A DNA stretch of 38,218 nucleotides from the NCBI GenBank assembly GCA_016840125.1, contig JAEOSY010000602.1:1-38218 (forward strand). Direction: 5' to 3'. This document shows, piece by piece, positions 8,248-16,844 of this stretch (the stretch's first letter is position 1; each line of letters opens with the position of its first letter). The translations under genes and the position numbers were made by a program. The stretch comes from Candidatus Helarchaeota archaeon. Its GTDB lineage: Archaea > Asgardarchaeota > Lokiarchaeia > Helarchaeales > HEL-GB-A. The notes under the pieces are model-generated. The model was not told the origin of the DNA, did no database searches, and saw only the letters and a program-made list of their open reading frames with translations.

Positions 8248-9219
8248 ATGACAATCGATACTAGGAAATTTGGAAATTATTCTAACCTCCGTCCCAATCC
8301 GGAAAGCGAACACCGCAGATCCGTTATTTTAAGTTCAGAACAGCGTTTAATCTCGCAAGTACCCCATAAACCTTCCAATTATTATGATTGCTGTGAATTT
8401 CCTGATATAATAGAAAATCGAGGGGTACTTACTTGTAAAAATTGTGCAATAGTTCATAAACCTATTATGAAGGATGGGTTCATTAGTAATCCGCAAGATC
8501 ATACATTTTTTACTGCGCGAAAAACCAATAATCCTTATTTAGATTATGGTTGTAGAACTTCCTTTAATCATACGAATTTATCCCCCAAAAAAAGACTGTT
8601 ATTTCAACGTTTGGCCAAGTTGAATAATTACTTCAATAATTCAACCGAAATGAATATGCAGATTGCCAATAGATTTCTTTTTACTGTGGCAGGTCAACTG
8701 GAGATTCCAAAATCCATTCAGAGTTTTGCCATTCATCTATACAAAAAAGTCATAGATGCTCGATTAACAATGGGGCGAAGTATTAAAGAGATGGTTGTTG
8801 CGTGTTTGTATATCGCATGCAACTTAAAGCATTATCCTCGCCATATCTCAGAATTTTCGAATAAGTCTGCCATTTCAGAAAAGAAAATTCGTAAAGCCTA
8901 TCGATTACTCTTATACACATTTAAAATAAGATTAAATGGTTTTTCACTTTCTCACTATATAGATAAATTTTCTACTGAATTAAACCTATCTCCTGACTTT
9001 AAATCCTCGCTTCTAAAAATTGCAGATTCACTACATTCTGAAAAACTTAATACTACCGCAAATCCAAGAGGAATTACTGTAGCGCTCATCTACCTTCTCT
9101 CCACAAAGCTAACTCCTGGGTTTAAAATTAAGCAGAAAATTCTGGCTGGCATTTCCAAGGTTTCTGAGGTTACAATACGTAAATATGTCAAAATTATAAA
9201 AACAAAAATTGTTTTTTAA
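8248..9219 (+). CDS. tfb: Transcription initiation factor B (TFIIB/TFB) paralogue 1
   Basis: TFB recruits RNA polymerase to TBP-bound promoters. The 323-residue protein has an N-terminal zinc-ribbon-like segment (about 45-70) with an unusual adjacent pair Cys48-Cys49 and a normal pair Cys63-x2-Cys66, a linker with CRTSF, and two cyclin repeats. Repeat 1 carries GRSIKEMVVACLYIACN and repeat 2 carries the recognition-helix pattern SEVTIRKYVKII. I chose ATG 8248 rather than GTG 8182 because the resulting start (MTIDTR) aligns with the start of the second TFB (MTVETR), and the distance from Met to the YYDCC motif is then 44 versus 45 residues. No clear ribosome-binding site precedes it. A 40-codon ORF follows. 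It is probably a specialised TFB rather than the housekeeping one. Confidence 0.9.
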   Translation: MTIDTRKFGNYSNLRPNPESEHRRSVILSSEQRLISQVPHKPSNYYDCCEFPDIIENRGVLTCKNCAIVHKPIMKDGFISNPQDHTFFTARKTNNPYLDYGCRTSFNHTNLSPKKRLLFQRLAKLNNYFNNSTEMNMQIANRFLFTVAGQLEIPKSIQSFAIHLYKKVIDARLTMGRSIKEMVVACLYIACNLKHYPRHISEFSNKSAISEKKIRKAYRLLLYTFKIRLNGFSLSHYIDKFSTELNLSPDFKSSLLKIADSLHSEKLNTTANPRGITVALIYLLSTKLTPGFKIKQKILAGISKVSEVTIRKYVKIIKTKIVF

Positions 9220-9260
9220 AGATTTTTGCTTCCAACAAGAATTTAATTGGTGTGATTCCG

Positions 9261-9383
9261 ATGTACTGGAAGTTTTGGCACAAATTAAAAAGAGCTACTG
9301 AAACTACAAAACTTATTTCAAATTCTGAAAGAGAATTATATAATATATGGATCCGATATTTCAAAAATAAAAAACCTGATTAG
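9261..9383 (+). CDS. TFB-associated microprotein, copy 1 (40 aa)
   Basis: This tiny ORF starts 41 bases after TFB 1. GGTGTGA (9249-9255) sits at ribosome-binding distance before ATG 9261. The product begins MYWK, is basic, and ends with WIRYFKNKKPD. It aligns without gaps over all 40 residues with the ORF that follows TFB 2: identical at Met1, Trp3, Lys4, Lys8, Glu23, Glu25, Trp30, Asn36 and Asp40, and conservative at 2, 26, 31, 34, 35 and 37. The nucleotide sequences are much less alike than the proteins, which suggests selection on the peptide. No known family is recognised. A role with TFB is inferred only from conserved gene order. It converges with the receiver gene ending at 9407. Confidence 0.62.
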   Translation: MYWKFWHKLKRATETTKLISNSERELYNIWIRYFKNKKPD

Positions 9384-9406
9384 CTCTGATATGAAATATT
9401 GTACCT

Positions 9407-9805
9407 CTATGTACTTATAATCGATTTTTCATTAAGACGTTTCTGTTGTACTGTTATTATATGCTCAATAATCTTCTTTAAGTAATCATATGAAAAGGGT
9501 TTCTTAATATAATCATAAGCATTAAAGCGCATCGAATCGATCAATGTAGGTGCATTTGGATACCCTGTTATGATTATTATTATCCCACTTTTCTCTAATT
9601 TATTGATTAACTTAATTAAGTCCATTCCATTTCTATCTGGAAAGAAAATATCTATGATATATATATCAAAATTTGAGTTTTGGATGAGTTCCTGCGCATT
9701 ATTAAATTCTCCTACCCCGATAACTTCGTATCCTTCCTTTTTTAAAACCCACGTGAGCGATTTGAGGATAGATTCTTCATCATCAATAATCAAAATCCTT
9801 ACCAT
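9407..9805 (-). CDS. Single-domain response regulator (CheY/NtrC-type receiver) 1
   Basis: The 132-residue protein is a lone receiver domain: acidic pair Asp8/Asp9, phospho-acceptor Asp52, Thr80 in TGYP and Lys102 in IKKPF are all present. There is no output domain, so it must act by protein contact, as a phosphorelay intermediate or CheY-like effector. It is the last gene of a leftward set made of the six-PAS histidine kinase and two receivers. It aligns position by position with the neighbouring receiver (Asp8, Asp9 and Asp52 have the same numbers in both), indicating tandem duplication. The gap of about 155 bases to the upstream receiver could allow independent expression. Confidence 0.9.
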   Translation of the reverse strand: MVRILIIDDEESILKSLTWVLKKEGYEVIGVGEFNNAQELIQNSNFDIYIIDIFFPDRNGMDLIKLINKLEKSGIIIIITGYPNAPTLIDSMRFNAYDYIKKPFSYDYLKKIIEHIITVQQKRLNEKSIIST

Positions 9806-9960
9806 TTCTCATTCACAAATGGGAAATTTGATTAATTAAAAAAAGGTTTTATGGGAAAATTTACTTTTTACAAAGGGTGTTTTGAGTCTACAGTATCCGA
9901 TTGAAATCCCTTTCTGATTCATTGTTGTAACAATTGTTCTCAATTTGATAAAATTCGAGT

Positions 9961-10341
9961 TTAATGCGACGATATATCTTTCAGGTGAGTTCGAATAAGC
10001 CCCAATATTTTTTTCAATTCATTTTGAAAGAAAGGTTTTTTTAGATAGTCATATGTACCTAATCGTATTGAATCGACTAATGTGGGAAGACTTGGATACC
10101 CCGTAATGATGATCACGATGCCTTTTTTATCTAACTCTTTAATTAATCGAATTAAGTCGATGCCTTTACCACCTGGGAGCACTAAATCAATGAAGTAGAT
10201 ATCATAATCCTCTTTTTTGATAATATTTTCTGCAGACTTGAAATCCATTATTGTAGTAACATTGAATCCCTCTTTTTCTAATATCCATCTCAGCCCTTTG
10301 CAGATGGATTCCTCATCATCTACAACCAAAACTTCTGTCAT
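9961..10341 (-). CDS. Single-domain response regulator (CheY/NtrC-type receiver) 2
   Basis: This 126-residue receiver keeps Asp8/Asp9, phospho-acceptor Asp52, the TGYP threonine and the LKKPF lysine. ATG 10341 is preferred to GTG 10350: it follows a GTGAG-type site and puts the acidic residues at exactly the same positions as in receiver 1. The C-terminus has no DNA-binding or enzymatic domain. The start lies about 13 bases after the stop of the large histidine kinase, so the kinase and this receiver are surely co-expressed and it is the likeliest phosphotransfer partner. The C-terminal helix differs from receiver 1, which may give the two different targets. Confidence 0.9.
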   Translation of the reverse strand: MTEVLVVDDEESICKGLRWILEKEGFNVTTIMDFKSAENIIKKEDYDIYFIDLVLPGGKGIDLIRLIKELDKKGIVIIITGYPSLPTLVDSIRLGTYDYLKKPFFQNELKKILGLIRTHLKDISSH

Positions 10342-10354
10342 TATACTCACTTCT

Positions 10355-13300
10355 TTAATTATGAATATGAATTTTATTTTTTTCTAAAGGTAATAAAATA
10401 TCAACTTCTGTTCCTTTTCGCCAAGTGCTTTTTATTTGAATTTCCCCATTGTGATCCTTAATTATTCCGTACGAAATGCTCAATCCTAGTCCGACACCAT
10501 GTTTTTGTGAGAAAGACTTCGTTGTGAAAAACGGATCAAATAACTTCGGCAAATTTTCTTCACGAATCCCTTGCCCATTGTCAATAATGGTGATTTTACA
10601 AAAGCGATTCTCTTCATTATTAACGAAAAGTGAGGTTTGGATTAAAATATTCTTCAGTTTTTCTTCATCATGGCCAAATTTCTCATCCAATGCTGCAATG
10701 GAATTCTGAAGAACGTTTATTAATACTTGCTGAATTTTTTGGGAATTTATTGGAACCTCAGGCAAATTCTCATCCAACTCCTGCTTCACTACAACTTTAG
10801 AATTATGTATTTTGGGTAACAAAAGTGATATAGATGATCTGATTATCCCTGAAATATTTACATTAATACGTTTTCCAGGATCTGGGCGCGCAAACGTTAA
10901 TAAATCTTCGACGATAGTTGAAATACGCTTCCCTTCCTTTACAATATCCTGTAAAAAGGAGAATGGCATTTCCTTTAAATCTACAAATTGTCTTTCTTCA
11001 ATTTCATTATAAATAATTTGGGCAAAACTGATAATCCCTGTGAGAGGATTATTAATTTCATGGGCGACCCCTGCCGCCAATAACCCAATTGATGCTAGCT
11101 TCTCAGATTGAATCAACCGTTCTTGAGTTGAACTTAGACTTTCAAGTGTCTTTTGCAACTCATCTCGATCCTTTTTGAGCTCGTGTGTTTTATTTTCAAC
11201 TTCCATTTCTAAATCGTGCAAATAATTTTTTCTAGATTCTTCAAGTGCCTTTCTCTCTGAAATATCTCTTGCAACTGTCAAAATTTTCAGTTGTTTGTGT
11301 TCATCTTGAAAAACTCTTGTAACGGTTCCTGTCCAAATATATGATCCATCACTTTTTCTCATTCGATATTCTCCAGCTGAAAAACCCTTTTCGAATGCCT
11401 CTGGCATTGCCTTCTGTAGTTGTGGAATGTCATCGGGATGGAAAAGCTCCTGTATTGATTGTGTTTTTAGATAATCATATCCGTATCCCAACAACCTTTG
11501 AGCAGTTATTTCGTTTAGATATTCTACCTCCCGATTTTGATTATGTACTATTATTAAATCGTTTGCATTCTCGGATATGAGGCGATATTTCTCTTCAGAT
11601 TCTCTCAACTTTTCTTCAGCGAGTTTTCTATCGTTAATATCTTGTAACACTACTTGTACCATCGACTTATCTGCCAACTCAACGAGAGACCCTTCTGCAA
11701 AAACCCAAATTAAACTTCCATCTTTTTTTCGAACTTGGAGTTCAAATGGGACTGTAAGTCCTTTCTGGACTATATTTCTGAAGTGCTCTATTGTTGAATT
11801 AAAATACTGAGAAGGAATAACATTTAATTTTAAGAAATCCTTATTGACTATTTCTTCTTTCTTAAAGCCAAATACTCGCTCAATACTGGAATTACAATCA
11901 ACAACAACCCCGTCCATGCTGATCAAAACATTAGTTAATGGTGACCTCTCAAATAAATGCCGAAACTTAAGTTCCGACTCTTTCAACTGCTCTTCTGCCT
12001 CAACTTCCTCAGTTATATCAATCAAGACTCCCTGCACCCCGACTACTCTATCTTCACTAAAGATCGGCTGACTGGATGTACGCATCCATCGTATTTCGCC
12101 AGATTTAGTGTTTACTCGATACTCGCTTGAGGCAGATTGGCCTGATAGGATACTTTGAAAACTTTTTGAAAGCGAAGGTAAATCCTCGTTATAAATAAAC
12201 TCAGTGAAGGGATGCCCTATAACCTCAATTGGATGATATCCGATAAATGATTCTACAGTGGGGCTAATATATGTGAGGATTCCTTTTGTATCAACAGTAT
12301 ATATTACCTCATTTATATTTTCTACTAGATCCCGAAACTTTTTTTCACTTTGCCTTATTTTATCCTCGGCTTCCTTTCGTTCAGTGATATCTGTAATTAC
12401 ATTTAAAATTTGAGTGACTTTGTCAGTATCGTTCTTGACATAGGAAACCGAAAATTCAATGGGTATTTTCTTGCCTGATTTAGTTTTGAAGTAAATGGAA
12501 ATGGCGGGTATCTCCTCCCCCTGCAAAGCTTTATCATAAACCTCCATTATATTTTTCAATTCTTTTGATTCGAAAAATAGGGACCCAAGTTCAAGTCCAA
12601 CCTTTCCAAGTATTTCTTTACTTTCATAACTTGTTAGCTTTTCAAAGGCCGGATTTACAAAGGAGAGTGATCCGTCCATTTCAAATAGCATTAATGCTTC
12701 TTTTAAATTATCAGTAATTACTTTACTTTGATTTAATTTATGCTCTGCAATTTTTCGGTCGGTAACATCCCTTGTAGCAATAATTACTCCTTTCGGTTTT
12801 CCAGAAGCGTCTCTTAGAACATTACCCATTAATTCGGCTGAAAACTTGGTTTGATCTTTTTTTAATAGAGTAAATTCCTCTGGACCTGTCATTTGACCGC
12901 CTAATGTTTCCATTAGTTTTTTAGTTGCCCTTTCATGATCCGCCTTATCAATCAACTTAAAAGCACTCAGGCCTAGTAATTCCTTTACATTATCAAACCC
13001 ATGAATTTCAGCAGTTCGTTCTGAAGCTTCGATGATATTTCCTTTCATATCCCCAACCGTAATGGCATCAGGGGACGTTCTTAAAAGGGTTTTATAGAGT
13101 TCTTCAGATTCCTTTAATTTCAATTCAACCTCTTTTTCTTTAGTAATATCTTGAATAATACTTTGGAAAAAGATATCATTCCCTATTTGAACTTTGGATG
13201 TCTTGGATCTAAGCCATGCGGGTTTTCCGTTCGCTTTTGTAACTTGTCCTACTATGCTTTCCGCAGCATCTCCACTAAATAACTTACTTAATCTATCCTT

Positions 13301-13534
13301 AAGCGATAACCCTATTTCTGGTGGATAGTTTTTTAATTCTAGATAATTTTGACCTATTAACTCTTCAGATCTAAATCCAAATATTTTTTCTGATATTGGA
13401 TTACAATCTAAGATCTTACCCGTTGTATCAAATATCACAATAGAATAGGGTGCATTTACAAATAGGGACCTGTATTTTTGTTCCGAATGTTGTAATTTTA
13501 CTAACAAAATTTCTTTTTCGATTTCCATTTTCAT
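10355..13534 (-). CDS. Six-PAS cytosolic sensor histidine kinase
   Basis: The 1059-residue kinase has six consecutive PAS/PAC units (roughly 15-140, 145-265, 270-390, 395-515, 520-640, 645-765), each ending in the typical DIT/DVT/DIS-x-RK linker. A coiled-coil follows, then a phosphoacceptor domain with His825 in GVAHEINNPL, and an HATPase_c domain with the N box INVLQNS, DNGQG, DPFFTT and GVGLGLS. No membrane segment is visible, so the signal is cytosolic. The C-terminal 390 residues closely resemble the kinase at 4785-7670, showing that the two arose by duplication with PAS shuffling; this one has extra PAS units and no GAF. GAGGATG precedes the start. It is followed immediately by receiver 2. 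Confidence 0.92.
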   Translation of the reverse strand: MKMEIEKEILLVKLQHSEQKYRSLFVNAPYSIVIFDTTGKILDCNPISEKIFGFRSEELIGQNYLELKNYPPEIGLSLKDRLSKLFSGDAAESIVGQVTKANGKPAWLRSKTSKVQIGNDIFFQSIIQDITKEKEVELKLKESEELYKTLLRTSPDAITVGDMKGNIIEASERTAEIHGFDNVKELLGLSAFKLIDKADHERATKKLMETLGGQMTGPEEFTLLKKDQTKFSAELMGNVLRDASGKPKGVIIATRDVTDRKIAEHKLNQSKVITDNLKEALMLFEMDGSLSFVNPAFEKLTSYESKEILGKVGLELGSLFFESKELKNIMEVYDKALQGEEIPAISIYFKTKSGKKIPIEFSVSYVKNDTDKVTQILNVITDITERKEAEDKIRQSEKKFRDLVENINEVIYTVDTKGILTYISPTVESFIGYHPIEVIGHPFTEFIYNEDLPSLSKSFQSILSGQSASSEYRVNTKSGEIRWMRTSSQPIFSEDRVVGVQGVLIDITEEVEAEEQLKESELKFRHLFERSPLTNVLISMDGVVVDCNSSIERVFGFKKEEIVNKDFLKLNVIPSQYFNSTIEHFRNIVQKGLTVPFELQVRKKDGSLIWVFAEGSLVELADKSMVQVVLQDINDRKLAEEKLRESEEKYRLISENANDLIIVHNQNREVEYLNEITAQRLLGYGYDYLKTQSIQELFHPDDIPQLQKAMPEAFEKGFSAGEYRMRKSDGSYIWTGTVTRVFQDEHKQLKILTVARDISERKALEESRKNYLHDLEMEVENKTHELKKDRDELQKTLESLSSTQERLIQSEKLASIGLLAAGVAHEINNPLTGIISFAQIIYNEIEERQFVDLKEMPFSFLQDIVKEGKRISTIVEDLLTFARPDPGKRINVNISGIIRSSISLLLPKIHNSKVVVKQELDENLPEVPINSQKIQQVLINVLQNSIAALDEKFGHDEEKLKNILIQTSLFVNNEENRFCKITIIDNGQGIREENLPKLFDPFFTTKSFSQKHGVGLGLSISYGIIKDHNGEIQIKSTWRKGTEVDILLPLEKNKIHIHN

Positions 13535-13662
13535 CCTCTAACATTTAAAATTTCAATCATGTAATCTTGACTTAAAAATCCAACCCCATTTTATATTTGA
13601 CTATTTCTAAGCCGCTGCTTTTCTTCATCGTTAAATTCTTTTCATAAATAATAATAAAACAC

Positions 13663-14358
13663 TTATATTTTCAATTGAATTCCATACTTTGTGATATAAT
13701 ATTCAATTGGCTCCAACATATGATGGGTTCCTCTCATTTTTATAATCGACATAGTTCGGACCATTCGGTTTTCCCGTTCCTCCGTTTGTAATAGAATTGT
13801 CCCATCTGAAATATAAGATTCATGACAATGGTAATTCGTATTATATAATTCCGCAGTCATAATTGCTTGTAATTCTCGTTCTTTGATAAGATTTGAGAAA
13901 TCATACATTAAAAGCCGGTATTCTTTAACATCAGGTAATGAAAGTTGAATAAGATTTATTGGGTCAATAACCACACGTTTGATATTAAATTTCTTAATTT
14001 TCTCATCCAGTTCATTGATGAATTCATCTCGGGTTTCAAACAATTCCAACTTTTGACTTAAATCAACTATAAAGACACTTTTACCTATAACCTTGAAGTC
14101 CATGAAAAAATAAAGTGATGCAAACTGAATTAAAGATTTGGACGATTCGGTCAGGACTGAAAACATTATCCCATTTTCATTATGCTTTGCACATTCAAAT
14201 AAATATTGTAGTGAAAACGTAGTTTTTCCAGAGCCTAATGGACCAATTAATAACACAATTGACGGCTTGAAAAAACCTCCTTCGACAAGCGGATCCAAAT
14301 CTGGGATTCCTGTTTTCACTCGTTTTACTTGCATTTCAATGGCTCTTTTATTTTTCAT
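13663..14358 (-). CDS. KaiC/RadA-like RecA-fold ATPase
   Basis: The 231-residue protein is a single RecA-type ATPase domain of the KaiC/RAD55 superfamily. It begins with the family pattern VKTGIPDLDPLVEGGF, has a Walker A motif GPLGSGKT (39-46) and a Walker B strand RVVIDP with Asp132. The usual catalytic EE pair of KaiC is only Glu71-Ser72 here, so hydrolysis may be slow or altered. It lacks the second KaiC domain and any DNA-repair extension. Its ATG lies inside the last codons of the upstream winged-helix gene (11-base overlap), implying translational coupling. In archaea such proteins often sit beside two-component genes and are thought to act as signalling ATPases; the function here is inferred from context. 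Confidence 0.82.
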   Translation of the reverse strand: MKNKRAIEMQVKRVKTGIPDLDPLVEGGFFKPSIVLLIGPLGSGKTTFSLQYLFECAKHNENGIMFSVLTESSKSLIQFASLYFFMDFKVIGKSVFIVDLSQKLELFETRDEFINELDEKIKKFNIKRVVIDPINLIQLSLPDVKEYRLLMYDFSNLIKERELQAIMTAELYNTNYHCHESYISDGTILLQTEERENRMVRTMSIIKMRGTHHMLEPIEYYITKYGIQLKI

Positions 14359-15121
14359 TCATTTTAAAAAAATTTCCACTATATCCTTCAAAAACTGGGC
14401 AACCAGTACATTTCTGGTCGATAAATTTATCGCATAATGAACAATTTGAACCACACGGAGCTCTCCGACTTGTTTCGGGAAATTGTTTTTTCGAAAATAT
14501 AAGAAATTTGGGAGTTAATTCGGGATTCAATGAGGTAACCCTACACTCCTTAACACGAGAATCAAGTTGGAGCTTCTCAATTATATTCATATAATAATAA
14601 TGATGATGATTCTTTTCAGTTCCAAAAAGAAAATGAATATTGCTTTTTGAAATATCTTTTGCAATCCAAAAAATTCTGGGACAGTTTTCAAGTTCTAGTT
14701 CTATTTCACTTAAATATTTTAAATTAACTCCATTTAAATTTACTAACATTAAATCTAAATTTAGTCTCTTATAATTTACTCCAATAGTAAATTGGAATTT
14801 TTCCATAGCGAGCATTTTCTCAATTCTTTTTCTTACAGTACGTCTTGATACTCCGAGATTATTAGCTAATTCTAAAAATGATATTCGGGGATTTGATGCT
14901 AATTCCTTTATTATCGGAAGCTCTGTTTGAGAGAAAAAATTATCTTTTTCTACTGTGGTAGGGTCTAATTTTCTCCGTCTTTCTTCTTTAATTTCTTCTT
15001 TTCTTTTTTCCTCTTCAATTTTATTTGGAAGTTCTTCATTAAAAAGTAACCAGGCATCGAAAATATTTAGTAAGAAATTCTTATATCCCGTTCTCTTACT
15101 TCCAGTTGAATTACCCATCAA
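14348..15121 (-). CDS. Lrp/AsnC-like winged-helix regulator with C-terminal Cys cluster
   Basis: Residues about 20-65 form a charged helix rich in Glu/Lys/Arg. Residues about 68-120 are an AsnC-type helix-turn-helix (LANNLGVSRRTVRKRIEKM). Residues about 125-205 resemble a RAM-type ligand-binding beta-alpha domain. The last 40 residues carry Cys223-x3-Cys227-x2-Cys230-x7-Cys238-x2-Cys241, starting PCGSNCSLC and ending CTGC, a spacing reminiscent of the DUF3795 cysteine motif and suited to a metal or Fe-S cluster. The gene overlaps the KaiC-like ATPase gene by 11 bases. I infer a redox- or metal-sensing transcription factor whose partner is the ATPase; the DNA-binding domain is clear, the sensor role is not proven. 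Confidence 0.78.
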   Translation of the reverse strand: MMGNSTGSKRTGYKNFLLNIFDAWLLFNEELPNKIEEEKRKEEIKEERRRKLDPTTVEKDNFFSQTELPIIKELASNPRISFLELANNLGVSRRTVRKRIEKMLAMEKFQFTIGVNYKRLNLDLMLVNLNGVNLKYLSEIELELENCPRIFWIAKDISKSNIHFLFGTEKNHHHYYYMNIIEKLQLDSRVKECRVTSLNPELTPKFLIFSKKQFPETSRRAPCGSNCSLCDKFIDQKCTGCPVFEGYSGNFFKMNEK

Positions 15122-15698
15122 AAGTTCCTACTTCTTTTGTTTTTACGACATCTCTATACCGACTAACCCCTTACCATCAGTTGAGAGAATGCTTTAATCT
15201 TATAATATTAAATTATATGTAATAAATGTTTGAAAATGTTTTGGAAGACAACAGCTCTACTTTTGGTTAAACCATGTTCTATCGAAACTTTTCTTTTTAT
15301 CATTTAACTTCATTAAATCTCAGTTTTAGAAGGTGATTATTTATTATTTAATCTTATTGGCGCAGTAATCAGGTCTTTAAATTCCCGATGTATCATGGAA
15401 ACCAAACTATCTCTTCTCATTTTCGTTTATCGGGCGTAGCAGCTCAAATTTACCTAGATCCAATTTTTTCTCAAATTGAGATCACAATCTTCTACTACAT
15501 GTCAAAATGAGATCTAAGAATCGTGAGGATTACCAAAAAATGAGTAGTTTTGATGTGAATATTTCCCAACATCTTTTTTAAAAGAAAAAATTGTTTTTGT
15601 GTTAGAATCATTGGATGGAATTAATCATCCAGTGAAATTCTAATTAAAAAACTTGGAGCGTAAGTAGGAAATCGTAGGAAAATTTAGGAGGATTAAAA
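15122..15698. other. Divergent intergenic region between HTH gene and GTPase operon
   Basis: This stretch separates two divergent operons and contains no supported gene or structured RNA gene. It is very AT-rich near 15195-15230, where the leftward regulator promoter probably lies. Toward the right end it holds a strong hairpin (15604-15641) and a perfect AGGAGG (15686-15691) that serves the longin-like gene. No tRNA, repeat array or obvious TATA/BRE pair was identified with confidence. Confidence 0.55.
15604..15641 (+). promoter_or_regulatory. Stem-loop upstream of the longin/Arf/TFB operon
   Basis: CATTGGATG (15609-15617) pairs over nine positions with CATCCAGTG (15626-15634), with one G-U in RNA and an 8-base loop. 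Flanking AGAAT (15604-15608) pairs with ATTCT (15637-15641) after a 2-base bulge, giving a 14-bp stem. It is not followed by a T-run, so it does not look like a terminator. Its place 45 bases before the ribosome-binding site suits an operator or a 5'-UTR structure. Function is inferred. Confidence 0.5.
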
Positions 15699-16196
15699 AT
15701 TCAGAACCTTTGTTTAAATAAATTGGAAGTTGATGGGCCTCAAGTTCTTGCACAATTTCCTACAAACTTTTTCAACGATCAGGAACTAATAGAGATTCCA
15801 ATGAAAGTTATACCTTTAAATGCTAAGGAAGGGGATTTTACTACTATATTATATCGAGACAGTTTAATGATAGTTTCATATATTTTTACAATAAAAGAAG
15901 ATTCCGCCAATCGCCCATCGCTATTCGCAATTTCTGCAACTTTAGATACTAATAAGCTAAATCCGTTTTCATTCAAACAGCTCTTTGAATCTCTTATCGC
16001 CCAATTAAAAAACTTAAACATGAAACGCTCTGAATTTTTGGTTGCTATTTTGCCTAAACTCTATGATTCCCTCTCCAAGGGAAAATCGGAAATTAAAATT
16101 ACGAAAACAGTAACATTAAGAATTGAGATCTCGAACGATATTTCACACGCCAAAGAAAAAAGGAAAAGAAAGAATAGATCAAAGGGGATGTGGTGA
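15699..16196 (+). CDS. Longin-like protein, first gene of Arf/TFB operon (ATT start)
   Basis: The 165-residue product starts IQNLCLNKLEVDGPQVLAQF and continues with a beta-rich region containing GDFTTILYRDSLMIVSYIF and RPSLFAISATLD, then a helix after NPFSFKQLF. The GP-x-V-x-x-x-F/Y-P opening and strand order resemble longin domains, including those at the N-terminus of DENN-type proteins; this is recognition by pattern only. The C-terminus is highly basic. The start is unusual: the only in-frame standard start is TTG at 15723, 31 bases after AGGAGG, whereas an ATT at 15699 stands 7 bases after it and restores the first beta-strand. The next gene starts 4 bases downstream. I infer a partner or regulator of the Arf-like GTPase two genes on. 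Confidence 0.72.
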   Translation: MQNLCLNKLEVDGPQVLAQFPTNFFNDQELIEIPMKVIPLNAKEGDFTTILYRDSLMIVSYIFTIKEDSANRPSLFAISATLDTNKLNPFSFKQLFESLIAQLKNLNMKRSEFLVAILPKLYDSLSKGKSEIKITKTVTLRIEISNDISHAKEKRKRKNRSKGMW

Positions 16197-16200
16197 AAGA

Positions 16201-16839
16201 ATGGTTGATATGTCTGAAGCGGTTTTGTATTTAGCCATTACAATTTTCGTTGTAACAATGATAATTTGTAGCATTAAGGTCGGTCTGGTTTATAAAAGAA
16301 ACCGAAACTTTGCTTCAATTCTCATGATTCTAAGCTTTTGTATGGGGGCACTGGTGGGAATTTTCTCCATTATTCAAATGATAATTCCTGGATTTATTGA
16401 TGAATTCTTTTATTTCGCTCTTTTATTTTACATAGCCGGTCTAGCAACGATATTCTTCTATATTGTTGATATCAGAGAACTTACTTTGGTTCCCTTAGTT
16501 GTAACCCTAATCGTCTCACTTCAATCATTGATTGACATTGAAGTCTATCATATAATGAGATCTATCATTCTGAACGTAGGTGGACTTATTCCAATAATTG
16601 GATTCTTCGGTCTTGCTATACGAAATAGGGATGGGAAAAGTCTTGGTTTTTCAGTAAATCTCCTGTTATTAACTTTTGCTGGGATTTTAACTCCAACTAA
16701 TCCTTTTTTTGCAGGAGCGTTGTATATCTCTGCGGCTATTGTATTACTGCTAGGCATTTTTGGCTCTTTTGATCGGGTGTTAATACATGAGAAGCGAGCC
16801 GTAACCTGGATTGAAAAAGAATTAACGAGTAGAGGTTGA
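16201..16839 (+). CDS. Seven-helix membrane protein of Arf/TFB operon
   Basis: The 212-residue protein is almost entirely hydrophobic helices: about residues 4-28, 36-58, 65-88, 93-111, 118-140, 148-165 and 169-190, so seven transmembrane segments, with a short charged C-terminal tail (LIHEKRAVTWIEKELTSRG). I recognise no transporter or enzyme motif. An upstream in-frame ATG at 16123 would overlap the preceding gene by 74 bases; ATG 16201 has GGTGAAAG (16192-16199) just before it and is the better start. The gene is wedged between a longin-like gene (4 bases) and an Arf-like GTPase gene (5 bases), so it may be the membrane receptor or anchor for that GTPase module. That role is inferred from operon position only. 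Confidence 0.78.
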   Translation: MVDMSEAVLYLAITIFVVTMIICSIKVGLVYKRNRNFASILMILSFCMGALVGIFSIIQMIIPGFIDEFFYFALLFYIAGLATIFFYIVDIRELTLVPLVVTLIVSLQSLIDIEVYHIMRSIILNVGGLIPIIGFFGLAIRNRDGKSLGFSVNLLLLTFAGILTPTNPFFAGALYISAAIVLLLGIFGSFDRVLIHEKRAVTWIEKELTSRG

Positions 16840-16844
16840 AATGA

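Noticed and set aside
16123..16200. Upstream ATG for the seven-helix membrane protein
   Set aside because: It would overlap the preceding gene by 74 bases and add a basic non-conserved segment; ATG 16201 has a ribosome-binding site.
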